Positions 34,410-43,071 of a stretch of 64,000 nt of DNA are shown here, piece by piece. Below the pieces are notes generated by a model, which made no database searches, had not been told where the DNA came from, and saw only the letters and a program-made list of their open reading frames with translations. Every line of letters begins with the position of its first letter. Position 1 is the stretch's first letter. A program made the position numbers and the translations under genes. Source of the stretch: Amycolatopsis orientalis DSM 40040 = KCTC 9412 (lineage in GTDB: Bacteria; Actinomycetota; Actinomycetes; Mycobacteriales; Pseudonocardiaceae). Where the stretch lies: contig NZ_ASJB01000046.1 of NCBI RefSeq assembly GCF_000478275.1, positions 1 to 64,000 of the forward strand, written 5' to 3'.

Positions 34410-35236
34410 TGCTCGGTGACCTGCGGCGGGGGCGGGATCCGGTAGCCGGACGGGCCGATGTTGCGGTTCAGCGAGGCGAGCCAGTCACCCGACGAGATCA
34501 TCTTCTGGATGGCCCTGGCCACCGCCGCCCGCCCCTCGTTGTCGCCTTTGCGCAGGCCGACACCGTATTTCTCCTGGGAGAACCGCTTGCCGACGACCCT
34601 CAGCAGCTCCGGGTTCTGCGCGACGTACCCGGCAAGGATGACGTCGTCGGTGGTCACCGCGTCGACCTGTCCCGCGAGCAGTGCTGTGACGCAGTCCTGA
34701 TAGCGCGGGTATTCGACGAGCTGGACGGCCTGGGCGAACTTGTCCCGCACCTGCTCGGCCGAGGTGGTGCCGCCCACGGCGCACAGCTTGCGGCCGTTGA
34801 GGTTCTCCGGGCCGGTGATGTCGGTCGACCGGAGGCGCACCAGCAGATCCTGGCCGGTATCGAAATAGGGCCCGGCGAACGCGACCATCTGTTTGCGTTT
34901 CTCGGTGATCGAGTAGGTCGCCACCATCAGATCCGTGATCCCGGATGTTATGTCCGTCTCGCGCGTCGACGGCTTGCTGTCGTGCCAGGTGATGTGATCC
35001 TCGTCGACGCCGAGTTCGCTCGCGACGTACTTCGCCACGTCGACGTCGAAACCGACGTACCGGCCGTCGATCGTGCGTTTGGAGAGTCCCGGCTGGTCGA
35101 AGCGGATTCCGATGGTGAGTTTGTTGGACCCGACGGCGCGCGCGACGAGCGAATCCGCCGGGGCGGTCTCGTCGCCGCAGGCCGCCGCCGTTGTGACCAG
35201 CATCAAACAGGCCGCCAGCAGGGCGCGTCCCCTCAT
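34406..35236 (-). CDS. Amino-acid-binding lipoprotein (glutamate-type ABC substrate-binding protein)
   Basis: The 276-residue protein has a lipoprotein signal peptide ending in TTAAACG (Cys near residue 20). The body is a type 3 solute-binding protein: GFDVDVAKYVASELG, DLMVATYSITEKRK and GGTTSAEQVRDKF. It resembles GluB of glutamate uptake systems. No permease or ATPase gene adjoins it; the next gene is hrpB. It may serve a transporter encoded elsewhere or act as a sensor subunit. Confidence 0.9.
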   Translation of the reverse strand: MRGRALLAACLMLVTTAAACGDETAPADSLVARAVGSNKLTIGIRFDQPGLSKRTIDGRYVGFDVDVAKYVASELGVDEDHITWHDSKPSTRETDITSGITDLMVATYSITEKRKQMVAFAGPYFDTGQDLLVRLRSTDITGPENLNGRKLCAVGGTTSAEQVRDKFAQAVQLVEYPRYQDCVTALLAGQVDAVTTDDVILAGYVAQNPELLRVVGKRFSQEKYGVGLRKGDNEGRAAVARAIQKMISSGDWLASLNRNIGPSGYRIPPPPQVTEQ

Positions 35237-35282
35237 CGGGTGCCTCCGTCCGCCGCCTCACATTGTTCTCAGGGTCGACGGC

Positions 35283-35288
35283 TAGCCT
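35283..35288 (+). promoter_or_regulatory. -10 box of a probably leaderless mauE-like transcript
   Basis: TAGCCT lies six bases before GTG 35295. No ribosome binding site fits. Confidence 0.45.
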
Positions 35289-35294
35289 AGGCCC

Positions 35295-35816
35295 GTGCGT
35301 AGACCGCCCCAAGTCGTACTCGACGCCGTGGGCACGCTCGCCCGGCTCGGACTGGCCGCCGTCTGGTTGATTTCCGGAGCGCTGAAGATCAGCGATCCGG
35401 GGCAGACCTACATCGCGGTGCAGGCGTTCGATGTCCTGCCGGACGGGTTCGTCCGCCCGGTCGCGATCGCGATGCCGCTCGCCGAACTGGCGCTCGGCCT
35501 GTTCCTGCTCGCCGGGTTCGTGACCCGGTGGGTGTCGGTGCTGTCGGTGCTGCTGCTCGCGGTGCTCATCGCCGCGATCGCCCAGTCGTGGGCGCGCGGG
35601 CTGAGCATCGATTGCGGCTGCTTCGGCGGTGGCGGTCAGATCGCCGCGGATCAGACGCGATATCCGCAGGAGATCGCCAGGGACCTCGGGTTCGCGTTAC
35701 TGGGTGTCTGGCTCATCGTGCGGCCGCGGACGTGGCTGTCCGTGGACGGCTGGCTCGGGAACTCTCGCGGTGCCGCCGACGACGACTATGTGGGTATCGC
35801 TGAAGGGAACGAATAA
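35295..35816 (+). CDS. MauE/DoxX-family membrane protein
   Basis: The 173-residue protein has four membrane segments and the family motif GALKISDP. A CGC pair in SIDCGCFGGGG lies between segments 3 and 4. MauE-type proteins are thought to pass electrons to or from thiol-disulfide proteins. The next gene, 2 bp away, encodes a DsbA-like protein, so the two probably form an oxidative-folding pair. Confidence 0.88.
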   Translation: MRRPPQVVLDAVGTLARLGLAAVWLISGALKISDPGQTYIAVQAFDVLPDGFVRPVAIAMPLAELALGLFLLAGFVTRWVSVLSVLLLAVLIAAIAQSWARGLSIDCGCFGGGGQIAADQTRYPQEIARDLGFALLGVWLIVRPRTWLSVDGWLGNSRGAADDDYVGIAEGNE

Positions 35817-35818
35817 TC

Positions 35819-36613
35819 GTGGGTGGAGCTGAGCGCAACGCTCGGAAACGCAAGCAGCAGCAGACGGCGGCGCGTTCGGTCGCGCAGGCCAGGGGTGTGG
35901 CCGGCGGGGACAAGAAGAAGGTCGTCGCGATCACGGTCGCCGTGGTCGTGCTCGCCGCGCTGGTGATCGGTGGCGTCCTGTGGACGACGTCCAGCAAGGA
36001 CACCACCGAGGGCAAGGTGATCCAGGCACAGACGACCACGTCCGCGCCCGGTGTCGTCGAGAAGCGTGACGGGGCCGTCGTGGTCGTCGGCAAGCCCGAG
36101 GCGAAGAAGACCATCGACATCTACGCCGACTTCCTGTGCCCGGTCTGCAAGCAGTTCGAGGAGTCGTTCAAGGGGCAGATCCAGGAGCAGGTGAACAACG
36201 GCGTCCTGCAGGTCCGCTATCACATGCTGCCGATGCTCAACCAGCGTTCCGACCCGCCGGGCTACTCGCTGGACTCCGCCAACGCCTCGCTGGCCGCGGC
36301 CGACGCGGGCAAGTTCCTCGCCTTCCACGACGCGCTGTTCAAGGATCAGCCGCAGGAGGGCGCGCGCGGATTCGACAAGGCGCAGCTGATCAAGCTCGGC
36401 GCCGACGTCGGCATCACCGACCCGGCGTTCGCGATCGCGGTCAACACCGGTGCCTACGAGCAGCAGGTCAAGGACGCCTACGCGAAGATCTCCAAGGATC
36501 CGTCGCTGCAGCAGGACTTCGGCAACGGCCCCGGCTTCGGCACGCCGACCGTCACCGCGAACGGCCAGGTCGTGAAGCTCGAGGAGGGCTGGGTGCAGAA
36601 GGTCGTCGCCTGA
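35819..36613 (+). CDS. Membrane-anchored DsbA-family thiol-disulfide oxidoreductase
   Basis: The 264-residue protein has a basic N-terminus, one membrane segment (about 35-55) and an outside thioredoxin-like domain. The active site is in DFLCPVCKQFEE near residue 106, and the cis-Pro loop is FGTPTVTANG. It should oxidise or isomerise disulfides in exported proteins. GTG 35819 follows GGGAACG and lies just after the mauE-like gene. A long perfect hairpin follows 7 bp after the stop codon. Confidence 0.92.
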   Translation: MGGAERNARKRKQQQTAARSVAQARGVAGGDKKKVVAITVAVVVLAALVIGGVLWTTSSKDTTEGKVIQAQTTTSAPGVVEKRDGAVVVVGKPEAKKTIDIYADFLCPVCKQFEESFKGQIQEQVNNGVLQVRYHMLPMLNQRSDPPGYSLDSANASLAAADAGKFLAFHDALFKDQPQEGARGFDKAQLIKLGADVGITDPAFAIAVNTGAYEQQVKDAYAKISKDPSLQQDFGNGPGFGTPTVTANGQVVKLEEGWVQKVVA

Positions 36614-36620
36614 CCCCCGT

Positions 36621-36684
36621 CGCATTTCGTCCTCTGGATGCGTTAGTTGCGCGTGCAAGGACCGCATCCAGAGGACGAAATGCG
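36621..36684. repeat. 22-bp perfect inverted repeat between convergent genes
   Basis: CGCATTTCGTCCTCTGGATG and two more bases pair with 36663-36684 across a 20-base loop. It begins 7 bp after the dsbA-like gene and ends 6 bp before the end of the LysR gene. It is well placed to stop transcription from both sides. Confidence 0.88.
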
Positions 36685-36690
36685 GGGGTT

Positions 36691-37575
36691 TCAGGGGCGC
36701 GAAGCGGAGGCGAGGTGCGCGAAGGCCTGTACGCGGGCCGTCTCGGCGGAGTGCGGCCAGACGAGGCCCCACTCGACGTCGGGTGAATCCACGAAGGGCA
36801 CGAAGCGGATCCGGGGATGGCTGAAGTACTCCCGCGCGTGCGCGGCGAGCGGGCAGATCCCGGCGCCGGTGGCGATCCCCGCGAGCAGTTCCTGGAAAGT
36901 CGTGAACGGCTTTCCCCGCGTCACCGGATGCCCGGCAGGCGTCAGCCACTGTCTCGGCTCCTCGACCCAATACGGCTCCGGCGGATGTGCCGCGCGGAGG
37001 ACGGTGTCCCGCGCGAGGTCGTCCAGCGTCACGGATTCCCGTCGCGCGAACGGATGTTTCGACGAGACCGCGAGCACCATCGGTTCGGCGTACACGGCCG
37101 GTCCGGTCGCGAGATCGGCTTCGTCGGCCGGGAGCAGGGTCACCAGGACGTCGATCTCACCCGAGCGCAGCATCGCGAACGGGTCGGCGAAATCGGCCTC
37201 CCGGATGAGCAGTTCCGTATCCGGGTAGCGCTGCCGGAAGCTGTCCAGCAGGTCTTCGACCAGATCGGCGACGCCGGGCGCCTCGAAGCCCAGCCGGAGC
37301 ACCCCGCCGACGCCGCGCCCGGCCGCGACCGCGCGTTCGATGCCTTCGTGCAGCGCGCGGTAGGCGGGTCCGAGGTCGTCCCGGAGCCGCTTTCCGATCG
37401 GCGTGAGCTGGACCCGCCTGCTGGTGCGGGCGAACAACGGCGCGCCGATCCGGCGCTCCACCTGCTTGATCGTCTGACTCACGCGGGCCTGTGAGATGTG
37501 CAGCCTGTCCGCGGTGCGGCCGAAATGCAGCTCGTCGGCCAGCGTCAGGAAGATCTCGATGTCCCGCAGTTCCAT
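36691..37575 (-). CDS. LysR-family regulator
   Basis: The 294-residue protein has an N-terminal winged helix (LRDIEIFLTLADELHFGRTA, then DRLHISQARVSQTIKQVERR) and a substrate-binding domain (GGVLRLGF; DVLVTLLPADE; GAGICPLAAHAREYF). LysR proteins usually control a neighbouring divergent gene. The divergent gene here encodes a secreted ThuA-like protein 134 bp away. That link is an inference. Confidence 0.9.
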   Translation of the reverse strand: MELRDIEIFLTLADELHFGRTADRLHISQARVSQTIKQVERRIGAPLFARTSRRVQLTPIGKRLRDDLGPAYRALHEGIERAVAAGRGVGGVLRLGFEAPGVADLVEDLLDSFRQRYPDTELLIREADFADPFAMLRSGEIDVLVTLLPADEADLATGPAVYAEPMVLAVSSKHPFARRESVTLDDLARDTVLRAAHPPEPYWVEEPRQWLTPAGHPVTRGKPFTTFQELLAGIATGAGICPLAAHAREYFSHPRIRFVPFVDSPDVEWGLVWPHSAETARVQAFAHLASASRP

Positions 37576-37709
37576 AATGTTCAGGTTATCGATCGGGGGC
37601 CGTGCCGGTCACCGGTAACCGTCTTTCTTCGCAGGTCTAGACCACATGCTCACCGTCATGCGTTAATTCAAGCCTTGAACTTACACTTCCGGCTTGGGTG
37701 GTGGGCAAG

Positions 37710-38525
37710 ATGAAGAAGTTCGTGCTCCAGCTCGCTCTGCTGTTCGCCTCATGTCTCGCGCTGGCCATGGCGCCTGTTCCGGCGCAGGCCGCGCCCGCGT
37801 TCAAAGTACTGGCCTTCTACAACGGCACCTACGACGCGGCGCACATCAGCTTCGTCAAGGAAGCCCAAGAGTGGTTCCCGAAAATCGCTTCACAGAACAA
37901 CTTCGCTTACACCGCGACCAAGGACTGGAACCAGCTGAACTCGCTGCAACCCTCGCAGTACCAGGTGGTGCTGTTCCTGGACGATCTGCCGCAGACCTCG
38001 GCGCAACGCGCGGGTTTCGAGCGCTACATGCGGGCGGGTGGCGCGTTCTTCGGCTTCCACGTGGCGGCGTTCACCACCAATCCGTCCACATGGGACTGGT
38101 ACCACAACAGGCTCCTCGGCACGGGTGCGTTCAAGTCGAACACGTGGAGCCCGACGACGTCGACGTTGCGCGTGGAGAACCGGCCGCATCCGTCGACCAC
38201 GCGGCTGCCCGCGACGTTCACCTCGTCGGTGAGCGAGTGGTACGCCTGGAACAACGATCTGCGGAAGAACCCGGACATCCGGATCCTCGCGTCGGTGGAC
38301 CCGGTGAGCTTCCCGCTGGGCACCGACCCGAACCAGTCCTGGTACAGCGGGTACTACCCGATCCTCTGGACCAGCACCAAGTACAAGATGCTGTACGCCA
38401 ACTTCGGCCACAACAAGATGAACTACGAGACGAACCAGCCGTTGTCGTCGACGTTCGCGAGTGAGGTGCAGAACCGCTTCGTCATCGACGGCCTGCTGTG
38501 GCTCGGTGGTGCGAAGACCGCTTAG
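37710..38525 (+). CDS. Secreted ThuA-like domain protein
   Basis: The 271-residue protein has a clear signal peptide (KKFVLQLALLFASCLALAMA, cleavage after AQAA). The mature part matches ThuA-like glutamine-amidotransferase-fold proteins: FKVLAFYNGTYDAAHISFV, GGAFFGFHVAAF and the late LYANFGHNKMNYE. Such domains occur in sugar-active enzymes of Gram-positive bacteria. ATG 37710 is preferred; GTG 37698 is in the same frame. No partner enzyme is next to it. Confidence 0.85.
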   Translation: MKKFVLQLALLFASCLALAMAPVPAQAAPAFKVLAFYNGTYDAAHISFVKEAQEWFPKIASQNNFAYTATKDWNQLNSLQPSQYQVVLFLDDLPQTSAQRAGFERYMRAGGAFFGFHVAAFTTNPSTWDWYHNRLLGTGAFKSNTWSPTTSTLRVENRPHPSTTRLPATFTSSVSEWYAWNNDLRKNPDIRILASVDPVSFPLGTDPNQSWYSGYYPILWTSTKYKMLYANFGHNKMNYETNQPLSSTFASEVQNRFVIDGLLWLGGAKTA

Positions 38526-38633
38526 TGAGGCTCAAGGCAGACGTGGTGTGTCTGGGCTTCTGCTGCGAGAGGGTCGCGAGCGCCATGCTTTGAGACGCTG
38601 ATCGTCCCCGGCGAGTTGCTGGTCAGCGGGGTC

Positions 38634-38682
38634 CGAGTGTGGAGGATTCGGGACGTTCAACGTCCCAAATCCTCCACACTCG
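38634..38682. repeat. Hairpin with GTGTGGAGGATT arms
   Basis: CGAGTGTGGAGGATT and GGGACG pair with 38661-38682, with one mismatch and a 5-base loop. The layout (GTGTGGA...GGGACGTT...) is parallel to the hairpins at 16086 and 28191 but the middle differs. It lies between convergent genes, 23 bp before a copy of the AGCAAGGGACC element. Confidence 0.85.
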
Positions 38683-38704
38683 TTTTCCCTGGTCAGGCGG
38701 CCGG

Positions 38705-38727
38705 GCGATAGCAAAGGTCCCTTGCTA
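38705..38727. repeat. Single copy of the AGCAAGGGACC element at the RraA-like stop
   Basis: On the minus strand the copy begins TAGCAAGGGACC, and this TAG (38725-38727) is the stop codon of the RraA-like gene. Confidence 0.85.
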
Positions 38728-39432
38728 CTCCTCGATGGCGCCGCCCACCGCACGCAGGTGCTCGCGAAACGTCAGCGAGGGCGACTTCGCGCGCTCAGCG
38801 AGGAAGTCGGCGAAGCGCACCTGTTCGCGAAGGGACTCTCCGGTGCGGATCCGGTCGGCCTGACGCCGCTCGGTGTCGCGGATGCCCTCCGCCAGATCCA
38901 GTACCTCGTCCGCCCGGTCGGCCGGGACGAACAGCACGCCGTCCTCGTCGCCGAACACGAGATCGTCCCGGCTCACCGTCCACTCGCCGACGACGGCGGA
39001 CTCCAGCGCGCCGTCCGGGCGGGCCGAGACCGAGAGCGGGCCGGTCGGGATCGAACCGAGGCTGAACACCGGCAGACCGATCTTCCTGATGTCGGCGGTG
39101 TCGCGGTGCAGCCCCCAGATCACCACGCCGCTCAGCCCGGCCGCCTGCGCTTCCAGGACCGCGAGGTCCCCGACGCAGCTTTCGTCGAGCCTGCCGCCGT
39201 TGTCGACGACGAGGACGTCGCCGGGGTTCGCCCGTTCGTACGCTTCCAGGAAGACGTCGACGCTGCCGACGTGCCGGGCGGGGGTGACCCGCCCGGCGAC
39301 GCGGCCGCCCGGCACGACGGTGTGCGTGCCGGCGGGGGCGCAGCGGACCGGGACGCGGGCGCGGACGCAGCCGTCGGTCAGATGCGCGGTGGTCAGCTGG
39401 GAGAAGCGCTGTCGAAGCTCTTCGGGATCCAT
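38725..39432 (-). CDS. RraA-like / 4-hydroxy-4-methyl-2-oxoglutarate aldolase family protein
   Basis: The 235-residue protein has the RraA fold: TAHLTDGCVRARVPVRCAPA near the N-terminus, PGDVLVVDNGGRLDESCVGD (about 68-87), GVVIWGLHRDTADIRKIGLP and the DEDGVLFVPADRADEVL end. Members are either RNase E inhibitors or class II pyruvate aldolases that cleave hydroxy-methyl-oxoglutarate. The G-x-x-x-D-x20-R-D type metal residues are only partly matched: HRD stands where YRD/VRD is common. An aldolase or unknown role is more likely than RNase control in an actinomycete. Confidence 0.85.
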   Translation of the reverse strand: MDPEELRQRFSQLTTAHLTDGCVRARVPVRCAPAGTHTVVPGGRVAGRVTPARHVGSVDVFLEAYERANPGDVLVVDNGGRLDESCVGDLAVLEAQAAGLSGVVIWGLHRDTADIRKIGLPVFSLGSIPTGPLSVSARPDGALESAVVGEWTVSRDDLVFGDEDGVLFVPADRADEVLDLAEGIRDTERRQADRIRTGESLREQVRFADFLAERAKSPSLTFREHLRAVGGAIEE

Positions 39433-39441
39433 GCCCCGACT

Positions 39442-40392
39442 TTAGCCACGGCGCCACACCACGGGAGTGTTGTCGTGACCGCCGCCTTGCAACGCCCCGG
39501 CGATCTCGCCGTTGTCGCCCACGGCGACGCCGTACGCCTCGGACGGCGCCGGAAGCCTCGTGATCGGGTTGCCCGGCGACCACACCACGGCCGTCTTGGG
39601 CAGATCGGGTGCTGAGATCCACCCAGTGACCAGTCCGGAACCGTTGAGCGCCATGGTGTTCATGGTGCTCGGCACTTCTTCGGAGGTGTCGAACGCCGTC
39701 CACAGCCGATCGCCCATCGGCGTCGAGGCCAGTATCCGCCCGTCGCGGATCGCGATCCCGCGTGCTTCGAAGACCCCGTTGGGGAGGACGAGTTGCCGCA
39801 GCACGCCGTCCTTCCAGAGCCAGGCGCCGCCGAACTGCTCGTTCAGCAGGACGGTGCCGTCGTGGTCGATGTCGACGGGACTGAGCAGCGACCGGACGTT
39901 CAGCAGTACCGGATGCGCGCGGTCGCCGGACGGCCACAACGCCGCGATGGAGCCGTTGCGAATATCGTTGAACACGGTCCCGACGACGTCGCCGCGGTTG
40001 TTGACGCCGAGGCCTTGGGTGTTGGAGTAGCCCGAAACCTTCCCGAGGGGCTGGAAGCCGCCGTTCTCGAAGACGAACGCGTGGCGGCTCTGGGCGGGGT
40101 ACGACCTGGCGTTGACGAGTACCGACCCCGCCGTGTTCTCGTCCACGGTTTCGACCGATTCGTACCCCGCCGGGATGCCGTGGTCCGCGAAGGTCCCGTC
40201 GGCCCAGGTGATCAGCTTCCCGTCGGAGTGCCCCGCGTAGTGCCCGGCGCCGTCCGTGGCGACCACCCGCGCCAGTCCGCTGCCGGGCGGGATCGGCAGA
40301 TAGCTCATCGTCCATCCGGTCGCCGACGCGGTGCCCGCCGACAACAGTCCGGTGGCGACGGTGACGGCCATCACCATGCTCGTACGCTTCAT
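39442..40392 (-). CDS. Secreted HAF-repeat beta-propeller-like protein
   Basis: The 316-residue protein has a signal peptide ending near ASA (residue 24). The rest contains several repeats of the kind GLGVNNRGDVVGTVF, RHAFVFENGGFQPLG and YGVAVGDNGEIAGALQG, known as extracellular HAF repeats. They probably form a beta-propeller. No enzymatic residues are seen. It sits 9 bp upstream of the RraA-like gene on the same strand. Confidence 0.8.
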   Translation of the reverse strand: MKRTSMVMAVTVATGLLSAGTASATGWTMSYLPIPPGSGLARVVATDGAGHYAGHSDGKLITWADGTFADHGIPAGYESVETVDENTAGSVLVNARSYPAQSRHAFVFENGGFQPLGKVSGYSNTQGLGVNNRGDVVGTVFNDIRNGSIAALWPSGDRAHPVLLNVRSLLSPVDIDHDGTVLLNEQFGGAWLWKDGVLRQLVLPNGVFEARGIAIRDGRILASTPMGDRLWTAFDTSEEVPSTMNTMALNGSGLVTGWISAPDLPKTAVVWSPGNPITRLPAPSEAYGVAVGDNGEIAGALQGGGHDNTPVVWRRG

Positions 40393-40515
40393 CGAAACCC
40401 CCTGTAAGTCGTGAAAGCCCTGTTTAACGGGGTTCCGAGCCGGGCGTCTGCGTCATCTGACACTCACCGAGCGGCAAGTAACATCCGTGCAGGAATGTAT
40501 GTAAGGGGTTGATAA

Positions 40516-40533
40516 ATACAAACCTGTCTGTAT
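40516..40533. promoter_or_regulatory. Possible operator upstream of the beta-oxidation operon
   Basis: ATACAAACCTGTCTGTAT is an imperfect palindrome (ATACA at one end, TGTAT at the other) about 40 bp before the thiolase-like gene. It may bind a TetR-type lipid regulator. No such regulator lies adjacent. Confidence 0.4.
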
Positions 40534-40573
40534 CTTCAGTCTCAGCAGCGACCCGGCAACGACAAGGAGCGTC

Positions 40574-41767
40574 GTGGTGGCCAACAAGGTGTACGTCGTC
40601 GGCGTGGGCATGACGAAATTCGAGAAGCCCGGGCGCCGCGAGGACTGGGACTACCCGCAGATGGCCAAGGAGTCGGGGACCAAGGCGCTCGCCGACGCCG
40701 GGATCTCCTTCGACGAGGTGCGGCAGGCCTACGTCGGCTACGTCTACGGCGAGTCGACGTCGGGGCAGCGCGCGGTCTACGAGCTGGGCATGACCGGGAT
40801 CCCGGTGGTCAACGTCAACAACAACTGCTCGACCGGCTCGACAGCGCTCTATCTCGCCGCGGAGGCGATCCGGGGCGGTCGCGCGGACTGCGTGCTCGCG
40901 CTCGGCTTCGAGAAGATGCAGCCGGGATCGCTCGGCTCGACCTACGACGACCGCGAGCAGCCGATGGGCAGGCATCTCCAGGCGCTCGCGGAGATCTCCG
41001 AGGTGCTCTTCCCACCGGCGCCGTGGATGTTCGGCGCGGCGGGCCGCGAGCATATGAAGACCTACGGCACGACCGCCGAGCACTTCGCCAAGATCGGCGA
41101 GAAGAACCACCGGCACTCGGTGAACAACCCGTACGCCCAGTTCCAGGAAAGCTATTCGCTGCAGGACATCCTCGACTCGCGGATGATCTACGACCCGCTC
41201 ACCAAGCTCCAGTGCTCGCCGACCTCGGACGGTTCGGGCGCCGCGATCCTGGCCAGCGAGTCCTTTGTGGACTCGCACGGGCTCGCGAGGCAGGCGGTCG
41301 AGATCGTCGGGCAGGCGATGACCACCGACTTCGCGAGCACGTTCGACGGCACCGCGAAGAACATCATCGGCTACGACATGAACGTCCAGGCCGCGCGCCA
41401 GGTCTACGACCAGGCGGGACTCGGGCCGGGCGACTTCCAGGTCATCGAGCTGCACGACTGCTTCTCCGCCAACGAACTCCTGCTCTACGAAGCGCTGGGA
41501 CTCTGCGCCGAAGGGGAAGCCGGGAAACTCGTCGATTCCGGGGACACCACCTACGGCGGCAAATGGGTCGTCAACCCGTCCGGCGGGCTGATCTCCAAGG
41601 GACATCCGCTCGGCGCCACCGGTCTCGCGCAATGCGCCGAACTGACCTGGCAGCTTCGCGGAACCGCGGACAAGCGGCAGGTCGACGGCGTCGAAGCCGC
41701 GCTGCAGCACAACATCGGACTCGGCGGCGCCGCCGTCGTCACCGCCTACCAGCGCGCCGAGCGCTGA
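40574..41767 (+). CDS. Thiolase-like lipid-transfer protein (SCP-x type)
   Basis: The 397-residue protein has a thiolase fold. The nucleophile region is [16 protein letters not shown] (Cys near 90), followed by [12 protein letters not shown] and [13 protein letters not shown]. These match actinobacterial lipid-transfer proteins related to sterol carrier protein X thiolase. In a degradative cycle it would cleave a 3-ketoacyl-CoA, often a branched or sterol side-chain one. GTG 40574 follows AAGGAG. It leads a five-gene operon. Confidence 0.9.
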   Translation: MVANKVYVVGVGMTKFEKPGRREDWDYPQMAKESGTKALADAGISFDEVRQAYVGYVYGESTSGQRAVYELGMTGIPVVNVNNNCSTGSTALYLAAEAIRGGRADCVLALGFEKMQPGSLGSTYDDREQPMGRHLQALAEISEVLFPPAPWMFGAAGREHMKTYGTTAEHFAKIGEKNHRHSVNNPYAQFQESYSLQDILDSRMIYDPLTKLQCSPTSDGSGAAILASESFVDSHGLARQAVEIVGQAMTTDFASTFDGTAKNIIGYDMNVQAARQVYDQAGLGPGDFQVIELHDCFSANELLLYEALGLCAEGEAGKLVDSGDTTYGGKWVVNPSGGLISKGHPLGATGLAQCAELTWQLRGTADKRQVDGVEAALQHNIGLGGAAVVTAYQRAER

Positions 41768-41787
41768 TCCCACCGAAAGGAATAACC

Positions 41788-42219
41788 ATGGGCAAGATCA
41801 GTGCCTCCGTCGAACTCCCCGCCTCGCCCGAGAAGGTCTGGGCGGAGTTCTCCAACCCCAACAACTTCGAGAAGTGGCTGACCATCCACACCAAGTGGAA
41901 GGGTGACGTCCCGGCCGAGTTCTCCAAGGGGGCGCAGGCTTCCGAGGTCGTCACGATGCTCGGGATGCCGAACACGATCACCTGGACGGTGGACGAGTTC
42001 GAGGCGCCGTCGAAGCTCGCGATCTCGGGGACCGGCATGGCCGGGGTGAAGGTCAAGTTCGAACTGTCCGTGGCGGCGTCCGGTGACGGCTCGCTCGCCA
42101 GCATCGACGCGGAGTTCGCGGGCCAGATGATCGTCGGCGCGCTCGGCAAGGCCGTCGAGAAGGACGGCAAGAAGAACCTCGACGCCTCGCTCGAGAACTT
42201 CAAGGCGCTGGTCGCGTGA
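41788..42219 (+). CDS. SRPBCC (START-like) family protein
   Basis: The 143-residue protein has a START-like fold: ISASVELPASPEKVWAEFSN at the start, a central FEAPSKLAISGTGM and a final long helix. Such proteins bind hydrophobic ligands. Its place after a thiolase-like gene and before the dehydratase (4-bp overlap) suggests a lipid-binding role in the same pathway. ATG follows AAAGGAA. Confidence 0.88.
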   Translation: MGKISASVELPASPEKVWAEFSNPNNFEKWLTIHTKWKGDVPAEFSKGAQASEVVTMLGMPNTITWTVDEFEAPSKLAISGTGMAGVKVKFELSVAASGDGSLASIDAEFAGQMIVGALGKAVEKDGKKNLDASLENFKALVA

Positions 42220-43061
42220 CCGACGAGCGGTTCGATCCCGGCGGGCTCGGCAAGTGGACCGGCGAGTCCCGGTTCGAGGTGACCCGCGAGCGGCTGATCG
42301 AGTACGCGAAGGCCACGAACGACCCGATCCCGGCGCATCTCGCCGGGGACGTCGCGAGCCCGGTGTTCGCGATCGTGCCGGTGTTCGAGTCGCTGATGGA
42401 ACCCGCGCTGGAGGTCGTCCCGGTCGGGTTGTTCGGCCGGATCGTGCACGGCGAACAGGAATTCCGCTTCCACCGGCCGATCCGGCCCGGCGACAAACTC
42501 GTGTCGCGGGCACGGATGACCGGCTACGAGGGTCTGCCGAACGGCACCCGCGGCACCATCCACCTCGAATGCCGCACCGAAGACGGCGACCTGGTCAACG
42601 AGCAGTACGTGACGTTGTTCGTGCGCGGGTTCGACACCGGCGAGACCCGGGGCGAACTCGGACCGGAGCACAAGTTCGACGAAGCGCTGCGCGCGGCGCC
42701 GCCGGTGGCGAAGGTGAGCCAGCACGTCGACGACGACCAGACGTACCGGTACGCGCCCGCGGCGGGCGATCCGATGCCGATCCACCTCGACGAAGAGGTC
42801 GCGAAGGCATCGGGACTGCCGGGGATCATCGCGCACGGCCTGTGCACCATGGCGTTCGCGTCGTGGGCGCTGCTGACCGAGGTCGCCGGGTCCGATGTGG
42901 ACAGACTGAAGCGGTTCGCCGTCCGGTTCGCCAAACCGGTGCTGCCGGGCCAGGACCTGACGACGCGCATCTGGCACGCGGGCGCCGGAAGCCATGCGTT
43001 CGAAACCACCGTCGGCGACACCGTCGTGCTCAAGGACGGTCTCGCGGAATTCGCGGAGTAG
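42216..43061 (+). CDS. MaoC-like enoyl-CoA hydratase with double hotdog fold
   Basis: The 281-residue protein has two hotdog domains. The C-terminal one carries the hydratase motif AGDPMPIHLDEEVAKASGLP with Asp and His in the usual places, then GIIAHGL. It should hydrate 2-enoyl-CoA to 3-hydroxyacyl-CoA. GTG 42216 overlaps the stop of the SRPBCC gene. The next gene starts 10 bp downstream. Confidence 0.92.
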   Translation: MTDERFDPGGLGKWTGESRFEVTRERLIEYAKATNDPIPAHLAGDVASPVFAIVPVFESLMEPALEVVPVGLFGRIVHGEQEFRFHRPIRPGDKLVSRARMTGYEGLPNGTRGTIHLECRTEDGDLVNEQYVTLFVRGFDTGETRGELGPEHKFDEALRAAPPVAKVSQHVDDDQTYRYAPAAGDPMPIHLDEEVAKASGLPGIIAHGLCTMAFASWALLTEVAGSDVDRLKRFAVRFAKPVLPGQDLTTRIWHAGAGSHAFETTVGDTVVLKDGLAEFAE

Positions 43062-43071
43062 GAGCAAAGCC

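Noticed and set aside
32514..34445. Long plus-strand open frame opposite hrpB
   Set aside because: It mirrors hrpB codons and has no recognisable domain or ribosome binding site.
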